Source: Symbiodinium natans (lineage: Eukaryota > Sar > Dinophyceae > Suessiales > Symbiodiniaceae). Taken from it: 64,000 nt of DNA. Position numbers and translations under genes: made by a program. A model generated the notes under the pieces. The model saw only the letters and a program-made list of their open reading frames with translations. It did not search any database and was not told the origin of the DNA. The stretch covers positions 176,501 through 240,500 of the forward strand of contig CAJNDS010002566.1 in assembly GCA_905221605.1 (NCBI GenBank), written 5' to 3'. This document shows, piece by piece, positions 55,425 through 64,000 of this stretch (the first letter of the stretch is position 1; each line of letters opens with the position of its first letter).

Positions 55425-57800
55425 ATGCTGTCGCAAGGCACTTTGACCGTCTACGTCCATGTGCCGCCACTGTTTCGCTCGTCGATTCTGCCGGGGCCCT
55501 CGAAGCAAGCCCAGCGGCGGCTGCAAGGTGCGAGGGCCTCGGGCCGTTTAGAAGCCATCGTGTACGAGGCTCTGGGGCAACACTTGGCCTCGGCCGATGC
55601 CAGGGTGCAGACGAGGGTGCGGATGAGGCCAGTTGGGCTTCTGGACGGCGGCGAGCTCTGGGCACCTGCAAACACGAAGATCCAAGACTTGGGCATCCGG
55701 TTTTCTCAAAAGCTTGCAGAGCAAGGGACGGCCTGGGTCGTGGAGTCCGTGGCGCGCGACAGCTGGGCAGATGTCTTCGGGCTACGCGAAGCCGATCAGA
55801 TCTTGTGGATCAATGGTCGCCCCATGTCTGGGATGAGCTTGCGCGAGGTTCTGCAAAGTAGCCATGACGAGCCTCTTAAACTGACTCTCAGCAGCATCTG
55901 GGTCCATTAGGAGTCGCACTGGAAATGCCCATCTGCCCACTGCACAAATCACGTCTTGAGATTCAGAGGTTCATTGTGCGCAGCACCGCGGAAGCCTCGC
56001 GGAGGAGGGAGGAGTCCTGTGCTCTCAGGGTCCAATCGATCTGGCGGGCTCGCCACAAGCACCACAACGCGGGCTCTCAAAACCCATCACAAAGTTCACA
56101 GAGGCTCGACCCGTTGCTCCTCGGATTTGCTGGGTCACCACTGGGTCACCATTGAGTCTAGGGTACTGAGTTCTGGGTGTAACGATGCTGATCCCTCCTG
56201 GCGATGCGATACCAAGGGATGGCCACACGAGGCTCTCAGCTTGTGCAGCGCGGCGGTGGCCATCTTTGGGCCTACACTTCTTACCAACTTCCCTACCAGC
56301 CCAGTTTGTTCAGATTGAAAGCGCCTTGGGAGCACTCTGAGTGGGGTTACAACCTCGGTCTCGGGCCATTTGCGAACTTTGGATGCTTGGCATCATCGCA
56401 ACTTGGTACCAAATGAGGACTGGATCCAGATTCCTGGGCGGAGCATGCAGGAGTCGCCGTCGGAGATAAACTGCGTGCCGTTGACCAGCATACAACAAGT
56501 CAGCTCACAGACTCTCAGAACTGAGTGTAGATCCTGTGTGAAGATGTGAAGGCCTGACAGTTTAGAGTCTAGAGGCTGTCTTAGAGCGTCTTTTCATACG
56601 CCGTTTTGCGCCATCTGGACCCAAGGAAGGGGAGTTAGACCAGCTGCTGCTGGAGCGGCCGATTCGGCTGACTTTCGACTGCTTGGATGGGGTCGGCCAT
56701 GACACGACGCGATTCACGGTGGTGGCCGGAGCGAAGGACGGAGAATTGGGATTTCGAGTCTTTCGCCCGTCGGCTTTAACTTTGCCATTGGCTCCGTACC
56801 GAGTCGTGGAGCACGTGGAGGACAGTTCCTGGGCTTCCCGTGTCGGGGTGCAAACAGGAGACTACCTGCTGACCGTGCACCGCCGAGAGGTGGCAGAGGT
56901 CTCCTCTGAGCAGCTGGCCAGCTTCTTCACAGGCCCTCGGCCTCTTCGCTTGACCTTCAGTCGCCTCAAGCGTTTTACCGCCACCCTCACCGAAAGGGAG
57001 CAGACAGGTTTGAAGACAAGCTCGATCCCGCCGGCGGCATTTGTGCAGATTGGCAAGGTGGAGCCGGGAACATGGGCTCATCAAGCGGAGATTTTTGTTG
57101 GAGATGCGCTGGTGGCCGTGAACAGGATATGTTTGGACAGTATGTCAAGGAGGGAGTTCATCAGGCAGATGAAGGAAGAACGGCCCCTTTCCCTTACCAT
57201 CGATCGGAATCATGGAGCGAATTCGGTTACCCAGTTCGAGCGATTCACAGTCATGGCGGGCCACAACCTCAGTGATTCAGTTCCAACACGGGCAGTGTGT
57301 CAGTTGAGAGTCCTCCAGTCCTCTCGCTCGTTGAGGCGAGGAAGATCCCCGCCTTGGCTTGCGCCTCTCAAGCATGCCGCCTGCGCCCTGCTTGCTCGTG
57401 GAGCATGTGGCGGCTGCAGGCAAGATTCTGCATTCTCACAGGCTGCGCCCGCGTGCTCGATTGCTCTGCTTGGCAGGCTGGGCGGAAGTAAATCAAATCA
57501 CGGTGGGTGACCGTCTAGTTGCGGTGGCACACCTGATCCTTGGCAGTCTGTTCATTCAACTTGCTTTTGCGACGGAGTATGCGGCACCTCGGATTGCGCT
57601 TCCTGCGGCTAGTTTTAGGTGCTTGGATCTTATGCAGAAGGAGGAGTTCCTTGAGCTCTTCCGACGTGTGCGACCGGTACAGCTCACGTTCGCGCGACCA
57701 AAAGCGGCACCTTTTGATGCTGACTTGGTGTTTCTCCGGTTTCAGAGCTCACTTGTGGAGCGATGCTTGCCCAGGCCACATCATGAGAAAACGTGAGTCG
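55425..57800 (+). CDS. Multi-PDZ-like scaffold protein, multi-exon
   Basis: At least four, probably five, PDZ-like modules in a row. Module 1 (55425-55905, possible start Met at 55425): IQDLGIRFSQKL, WADVFGLREADQILWINGRP, LKLTLS. Module 2 (55960-56690, split): RFIVRSTAE, SWAEHAGVAVGDKLRAVDQ (56430-56490), LLLERPIRLTFD. Module 3 (56690-56960): RFTVVAGAKDGELGFRVF, SWASRVGVQTGDYLLTVHRR, PRPLRLTFSR. Module 4 (56970-57220): RFTATLTERE, TWAHQAEIFVGDALVAVNR, ERPLSLTI. Module 5 (57238-57705): RFTVMAGHN, VNQITVGDRLVAV, VRPVQLTFAR. Each shows the GLGF-like loop position, the 'GD.L..VN' strand and a final 'L.L.' strand. PDZ modules bind C-terminal peptides; the repeated 'RFTV' opening suggests duplication from one unit. 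Confidence 0.68.
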
Positions 57801-58640
57801 TGAGAGACAGTGCTTGCAGGAGCATGAGGAAGAGGTGGTTGAGGAGGACGGCTGCCAGCGTAGGCGCCTGTATACGCTCATGTATTCATCTACTCGAGAA
57901 CGGTAGGAAGAAGAAGTGGTCGAAGAGGAGGAGGCCTGGTGCCATGCAGGAATATGCTCTGTCGTCCGCCTCACGTGGTGGCTGAGGTTGTTGTGGCGCG
58001 AGGCTCGGATGGCCTCCGATGCAGACTTCCAGGCTCGCGAAGTCGTCAGCTTCTGCAGATTGCCTAGGCACATGGGTTTGAGTCCTTACTCGATGCGGAG
58101 GACTGTCCGAGCCAGCGGAAGCAACATGGAACTCACAGGCAAGATAGCTCATGCTGGCAGGAAGCTTTCAACGAATGGATGTTGTCCGCCTGTGAGAAGT
58201 ACGGCAAGGCAAAGAGAGCGGTGCCTGCTTTCCACTTGTCAGTTGATGACGATGACTATGACCCATTCTGCACAGGGCATCCACAAGAAGGTGCACGGCA
58301 AAGCCAAAACGTTGGGCAGAGCTGTGAACCCGGAGAGGAGCTTTGTTTGTTGTGACCGCTTGATTACTTATCAGACTTTCAGGGATGTGCTGATGGATGT
58401 TGCATCGAGAAGGATGCGAAAAATGCGGTCCCGAGGCCTATGCCCTGGTTTGGCAAGCCTACAGAAAGAAGCTGGAGAAGGATGGGACATGAGTGGGTGA
58501 GTGAGTGAGTGGGTTCAGCTCCATACTTAGAACATGATTCAAACAGGACGAGGACCGCACCGATGATATTGACAAGGACGGAAGCTGTGCCACGGTTTTT
58601 CAGAGCATGCCGCAGCATGCCTTCACCCTTGCAACCCTGT
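57801..58640 (+). CDS. Unassigned exons, acidic/charged
   Basis: Segments in different frames read as protein: QEHEEEVVEEDGCQRRRLYT (57818-57885), WQEAFNEWMLSACEKYGKAK with FHLSVDDDDYDPFCTGHP (about 58155-58290), HREGCEKCGPEAYALVWQAY (about 58402-58465) and DEDRTDDIDKDGSCATVFQS (about 58550-58610). They follow the PDZ modules on the same strand and might be its C-terminal exons or a separate gene. No domain is recognised. Confidence 0.35.
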
Positions 58641-61600
58641 AACAAGGACGATCAAGCCCTGTGCATGGCTTGGTTGCGAGTGAAGTGTGACATGGTATAT
58701 GTACAACACCTAAGCTTTTCAAGTGTATATGAATATGAATCTGCAAAGGGTGGGCCAAGGATGGTCTTTCATGCCAAGCTCTACCGAGACATCGGCTCCT
58801 TCGTCACAGCTGAATGCCCAGATGTTCTCAAGTTGAGACAAGATTTGCAAAAGAGCCTTGTGAGAGCATCATTTGGAAAGCCCAGGCTGACCACATTCCG
58901 GGCGGGGCGGAGCAGTTTGGCTGGCCGTCCTGAGCTCAAACCTTGGCCCAATGGAATGGTAGCAGTTGGAAGCATCCAGCTCCCCCGAGGCAAGAGGCAA
59001 TCAATATCCACACCGGGACTATGGCAGTCCGAGCCGCGGTGACCCAGGCTGCGAAGGCAGGCAGCTTCCACGGGAACAAGCCACCAAACCACAGCAGTCG
59101 GAGACGAATGAGACCCGAACACGCCGTTTCCTGCTTCAGTCGGTGACGGACGACCATGACGAGCAACTCTTCAGTGGACCTCCGCCTGTTCTGAATGCGA
59201 TGCTTCTCGAACGGAGCTGCCTTGCTCACCGTGCACGCTGTTTCGCACCAGACGCGCTAAGGTTAGCCAAGCTCGCGGGAGAAACCGATCTCAAGGTGCT
59301 GCGATTGCCTCGGCCCTCGCACATTTTGTAAAATCCATTGCCAGTGCAATCCGGCGCAAGAGATTCGTGGGTACAGCTTCGTAAAGCTTCAGGCATGGTC
59401 CTGCCCATGCAGTGCTGCACTTAAGGGGAGAATGCCCGAGTACATCGCCAGAAGCACCTCAGGTTACCCGCCGTGTTGAAATGCTCAGGACTCGTTGCGC
59501 TGGCCGCCTCAAAAGGCCAGGACTCCAGGAAGTAGGCAAACCTGAGAGGATTTAATCGTTGGACGACAGGCAGCACTTCCAAAATAGAATTTGTGCCCAA
59601 AGTCTCCTAGAGTCTCCTAAAGTCTCCTGGCAAGGAGCGGCGGCACCGGTCCCGTTCCTGTCGGCGTGGCAGCCTGAGCCGAAGCGAGCCGCGGCTCTTT
59701 GCTTGCTCGCTGGGACATGTTTTTTTTGGCATGTCGCACTCATGCTTGTTGTCTCTCCCCTGTAGGGTTGAAGAGGATGAAGAGGATCTCGTGTAGGAAG
59801 TGATAGAGCTCTTTCTCCCCTCTTTTGAGGCTCGGATGACGAGCAAGCCTCCGAGGATGAGCTGGCCAGGAGGGCCTAGCATGATGAGCCATCTGTTTCA
59901 CTCTGTGGCCAAAATGGCTGCACTGCAGTGGCATGAGTAGATCAAAGATATCATCGCTCATGCCAGCTTCATCGTGCGATGCCAAAGATTGTGCCAAAAC
60001 ATGAAGAATATAGATAAAAGAGCGAATCCCGGTCTAACAACTCATCTGCCCATGGCCTGCACACACCGTCACAAGACTCCAAGCTTGACTTAACTTAAAC
60101 TCCCAGAGTCATGAAGGTCTTGCAGTTGTGCACCAGCCATGCAATGCCACCAGGTTGCTTGCTTCGTGGTGCTTGCAGCCGTGTTCCTGCCCATGTTGGC
60201 TGCGCACGGGCCATAGTGATGAAAGCTTGTCCTCTGAAACTTGCTAGTAAGCCAGTGCGCGCAGTGTCCACGCTGCTGACACATGTGATCTTCAGGCCGG
60301 CCTTTGCAGGTGGTAAGCTCAGACGTCGGGAGCCACTCCGGAAGCCGACAAGTCACAAGTCCCCGATAGTGGGAGAAGCCTTTCGGGTGAAGGAGCCAAC
60401 CTCGGAGAACTGGTGTGTTTGAACTCACGTGAAAGTGCAAGCCCTCGAGGTCCGCACGGCAAAGCCTCTTCGTGGCTTCCCCCTCTCCCGTGCAGGCCTC
60501 GTAGGCTTGCACAGCATCTTTTACTGCGGACACAAAATAGAGATCCCTCTCATCATCAGATCCCCTTCCAACAAGTCTTTATTACTTTCGTCCCCTACTT
60601 GGCCTCCCGAAATCAGTAAGGTTGGACATGGCCGAGCCCGAGCTCCGGCCCACACTCACCTTGCCGCGACTGCAGCTCCTCGGACTTTGGGGGGCTTTCA
60701 AAGAACAGGAGGTTGATGGATGTTGATGAGGTGTAGGCCTGTTGCTGGGCCTGTGTGGGCTCTTGGGGCTTATGGCTTACGGTTGGTTGGGGTTCAATGA
60801 CAGAGTTTGCTTGTGGGGGGTTTCGGTGGCTTGGGCAGCTGTGGTGGCCGTCCTGTGGTGTAAGGCTTCTTGCTCTAGGTTTGGGATAAAGATCGAGGTC
60901 GAATGTTTTGTGAGGTACGAGCGCAACAGTTGACAAGATCTGCACACTGGTACCGCTTGCAGGTACAACGGCTGGATCATCTGGGAATGCCCCCCATTCG
61001 CGCCACAGCCTTGTGCTGGCTCCATGTTGGCATGGTCTTGAGAACGATTGGCCCAGTGCAAGACCATATTTCTTATTAAAGCACAGCCTTCGCAATCCGC
61101 ATTTAACGCATTTTGTCAGGTTTGGCTTGCTGTGCGGCATCCTGATGAGCGTGGCAGGGTTCGCCTCTGTTGAGTCATCGCGGTCTTAAGCCAAGGGCTT
61201 TGTCTGCAAAAAGGGCGGCGCTTGCCACGTTCTTCTGCGGCGAATTCTTCTCGGGCGGTGAAAGACCCGCCGGCGGCCGAGCCTGTCGTGTGAGGATGTC
61301 TTGAAGGCTTTCAATTAAATCAAATGCCAATGTGCAAAGCTCACAGCCGAACAGAGGGGATTTTGTTGCGCTGAAATCGGAAATTTTCTGGAAGCTACAC
61401 GCTGGCGATTGTACATGGGGGAGGGTGTGCAGAGTTAACGCACTGGCTCGCGGTTCAAGGTGGGAGGCGCACCATGGGATGGAAAGCAACATCGACAATT
61501 GCAACATCCATCCCGAAGCGGCACCACACAGCTGAGAGAGAGGGTTTACCCCCCCAGACCCTTGGAAAGGAAACGAAGGCTGGAGAGATTCTGCATGATT

Positions 61601-63250
61601 TACTTGTAGAAGAGACTCTGCAAAGGAAGGAAGGAATGGAGCAGGGAGGGCTCGCCGCAGCGTGCACGTTGACAGAGATCCCTTAGTCGCCTTAGTCCAG
61701 AAGATTCTGAAGAATTCCCCCAAACTACGTTTTTCCCGCCTCGATGACACCATGGCTCTTTGCAGGCTGCCCGGCTGTTCGCCAATGTAGCCGCGCGAAG
61801 GACCCAGCAATTGCAGGCTATTCCTTCACTGATTTCCAGCTCCGTGTGGCCTAAGGTCTCTCCTCGCATACACAGCACGCCGAATCCCAAGTGTGAGGGA
61901 GGTCTCTGTTCCGATGTTGCTTTGGAGCGCTGAGGGGCAATAGATGCCGCGGTGGACTGCGCCGAGGGCAAGTCGGCGATTAGTAGCACAAGGCTGCTCT
62001 GCTCATCGTTTGACCCCACTGTTGTGGTCGAAGGGTCTCGATGATGCACCCCAGTGTTTACCCCAGCTCTCTTGCTAGTGACTTCCTGCGGTCCAAGTTC
62101 GTCAGCAGCTTCTGCGGGGCCTTGTCCGCCTTCTCAGGCACCATAGGCCTGGCACACAGTTACGTGACTCTCAACCTCGGCTTTGTAAGTCCTCCCAAGA
62201 GTAACTACGCTCAACTGCAACTCAGGGGACATTGCCGATGTGCAGTTCGGATCTGCCGCCGAAGACAGCATCCTCGACTCGGTCAGCCATGAGGCATAAA
62301 TATCGGTATGGAAGTGAAGCAACGGGGGCTGGTATGCCAGCCTCGCTTACATCTTTAAATGATGGGCTTTCTGCAGGCACCCGGAAAGCGCCGCTCTCAG
62401 CTCCAGGACATCTCACGAATGCCCGGGGCTTGGTGCACATTGCTCACAGCTCGGCGGCTGGCATGACTTCAGAGACTCTAGACTTCCACAGGCCTGGACT
62501 CTACAACTTCCTCCTGCACTGGGTGGCTTCCTCAAAGGGTCATAGGGCGGTGTCAGCCCCCTTGTTACATGTTTCTGCCATCCGCAAGGCCTTGACACTT
62601 CTCGTCATGTGGGGCTGTGCCCGCTTCGAGACCTGGCCCCGAGTAGTCTCTTGCTCAGGAGCCTTGCAGTGCAGACTATTGTATGGCTATTTTTAGCATA
62701 CTTGACTTGAATTTAGATTATTGAAGTATTGTTATGATATCCTACAAGGTCGCCCTGTTCTCATGTTATCTCCATGTCATTCCATGTTCTGACAGTTCAC
62801 AGTGCGGACCATTGGGCTGACCTTTGGAGACTGCTGCGAGAGGTGCCGATGCTGTCCACCGCAAGCCCAATTCCGCTGCAGAGGAAGCCATGGGAGAGGG
62901 CTCCCAGCATTGCTTACATTGCTTACATGTTTCCCCTCTCCTTTGCAAGTTGTGGGGTCTGACGAATGCACTGATTCTGATGGGTAGCGCTGAGGTGCGG
63001 TCCAAGTCGGTGGTGAGATGGGGCGCACTTGTGCCTGACTCGGAAACCGAGGTCTAAAAGAGCGCCTCAACATGAGCTGTGGCATCATGTGCGGGCATTG
63101 CCGACTAGAGCCCCGGAGACTTACGTGGTGTTACTAGGATTGCAAGGCGCCTGTGAAATTGAAATGCGTGTTGCAGTTGCGCAACCCGGTGTTACTGGCA
63201 CATCATGCCTGGCCATCGCGTGGATTGGCAAGCCGCAGGCTTGCAGGAGA
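58641..63250. other. Stretch with only weak coding signals
   Basis: Frames at 58966-59331 and 62040-62280 (FVSSFCGALSAFSGTIGLAH; SGDIADVQFGSAAEDSILDS) read somewhat like exons, but I recognise no family and cannot link them. The remainder is featureless. Confidence 0.3.
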
Positions 63251-63260
63251 GTGGAGTGAC

Positions 63261-63320
63261 AAGCAAAGCAAAGCAAAGCAAAGCAAAGCAAAGCAAAGCA
63301 GCACAAAGCAAAGCAAAGCA
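63261..63320 (+). repeat. (GCAAA)n pentanucleotide microsatellite
   Basis: About a dozen copies of gcaaa with one imperfection at 63301-63304. Confidence 0.93.
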
Positions 63321-63458
63321 GAGATCGCAGCCCAAAGATAACACAAATTACCCTACATAAAGGCACCGCCAAAGCTACGAGCAGTGCGAAGTAAAGCTTA
63401 CGGCTTCAAGCCTGCCCACGGAACTGACTGAGCATTCGTTTCGTCATGTTTTATCATT

Positions 63459-63498
63459 TTGAGTGGGTAATGTTTTTATCAAAATGAGTGGGTAACTC
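63459..63498 (+). repeat. Short direct repeat (two copies of 'gagtgggtaa')
   Basis: 'attttgagtgggtaa' is followed after a 'tgtttttatc' spacer by 'aaaatgagtgggtaa'. Confidence 0.6.
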
Positions 63499-63532
63499 CT
63501 CAGACCCCATCCTTCCCCCCCACATGTCATGG

Positions 63533-63994
63533 ACGATTCCCCTTCGCGTCTCCAGAGCTTCATCTCCAAGTGTGCTGCAGACGAGGTGCGTGTAGCTTTT
63601 TGTTTTAATGCAGAGATGCATGGCGCGCGGTTGCTTGACGTGCGTGACAGGGGCTGGCGGTCGAAGAATTTTCGAACTCACCCTTGACAAGCCACACCTC
63701 GAGCATGGCTGCCGGTGCCGCAGCCGCGATGCGCTCGTTGTTGTTTACATGTCTATAGGACTTTCGGACTCTATGAAACATTTGAGTCAGCCGGAGTCTG
63801 AATTCCCGCCACGGGGGTCGACCCGAGCTGCGGAGGGTCACTTCCAGCTTAATGCACGGTTTCTGCAGATTTCGGGTGAAGACTGGCCATCTGAGCAACT
63901 GTTAGCTGCATTGTGGCTGACTAAGGCAGCTCCCAATTTCCAGCGGGAGATTCCTTCGAAAAGTTGCTTGTTAGCAGCTGTAATGGTTGAATGA
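63533..63994 (+). CDS. Possible first exon and following frame of a gene running off the window
   Basis: An ATG at 63533 opens MDDSPSRLQSFISKCAADE, which reads like a natural N-terminus and ends at a GT donor context (gag|gtgcgt). A further frame (63750-63990, HLSQPESEFPPRGSTRAAEG; LLAALWLTKAAPNFQREIPS) may be a later exon. No domain is recognised. Confidence 0.25.
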
Positions 63995-64000
63995 TGTTGG

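Noticed and set aside
1-64000. Intact dinoflagellate spliced-leader gene or full 22-nt relic
   Set aside because: No full match to the leader was seen on the + strand; only partial 3'-end similarities at 16579 and 21713. The minus strand was checked less thoroughly.
1-64000. CRISPR array, bacterial operon, rRNA genes, or recognisable reverse transcriptase/transposase
   Set aside because: Repeats present are tandem mini/microsatellites without spacers; no RT (YxDD) or transposase motif was found in readable frames.

Overview
This window looks like nuclear DNA of a core dinoflagellate, most plausibly Symbiodiniaceae or a close relative; I cannot fix the genus. The evidence is: (1) genes that match conserved eukaryotic proteins are cut into many short exons; (2) where family homology fixes the splice junctions, the 5' sites are mainly GC and GA and the 3' sites are almost always AG followed by G; (3) several domains are ones I know as dinoflagellate expansions (VEYWS/DLDCK modules, a THxWxEPF...WICAF...YTRAWC domain, Ala-rich helical repeats, SPRY and RCC1 proteins); (4) every gene I could assign lies on the + strand, as in dinoflagellate unidirectional gene arrays. 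There are no bacterial operons, rRNA, tRNA or CRISPR arrays.

Layout. 0-4.5 kb: end of a VEYWS/DLDCK repeat protein, a proline-rich reading frame and basic frames. 5.7-6.6 kb: a 2-oxoglutarate-oxygenase-like fragment. 7.0-10.6 kb: repeat-dominated, with a 48-bp minisatellite running into microsatellites. 12.1-13.9 kb: TBC1D23-like gene. 16.6-18.0 kb: intronless flavin amine oxidase. 18.4-21.2 kb: UBA3 (NEDD8 E1 catalytic subunit) in about 22 small exons. 21.7-23.0 kb: acidic coiled-coil protein. 24.8-28.0 kb: GLEAQ repeat exon and a Roco (Roc-COR) GTPase. 29.6-30.3 kb: TIR-reminiscent dinoflagellate domain. 31.85-35.8 kb: NSF/Sec18 with no GT donor. 37.6-40.3 kb: RCC1-repeat protein. 41.0-43.3 kb: recent tandem triplication carrying a C2H2 zinc-finger exon. 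43.7-44.7 kb: Ala-rich protein. 44.8-45.7 kb: intronless ubiquitin-like/SPRY protein. 48.75-51.5 kb: plastid-type aldo/keto reductase. 51.9-53.2 kb: second Ala-rich protein. 54.3-57.8 kb: coiled-coil exon, then a multi-PDZ protein. 57.8-64 kb: unassigned exons and low-complexity DNA.

The genes do not form a pathway. They are a co-oriented mix of housekeeping genes: trafficking (NSF, TBC1D23), neddylation (UBA3), signalling and scaffolding (Roco, PDZ, SPRY, RCC1) and redox (amine oxidase, aldo/keto reductase). The strongest unusual signal is the splicing code. Of 35 introns whose ends I could set by reading-frame continuity and family alignment, about 22 start with GC, 9 with GA and only 4 with GT; 34 of 35 end in AG before a G. 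These calls were made by eye against remembered family sequences and need transcript confirmation. Most other reading frames, including all on the minus strand, look like shadows.
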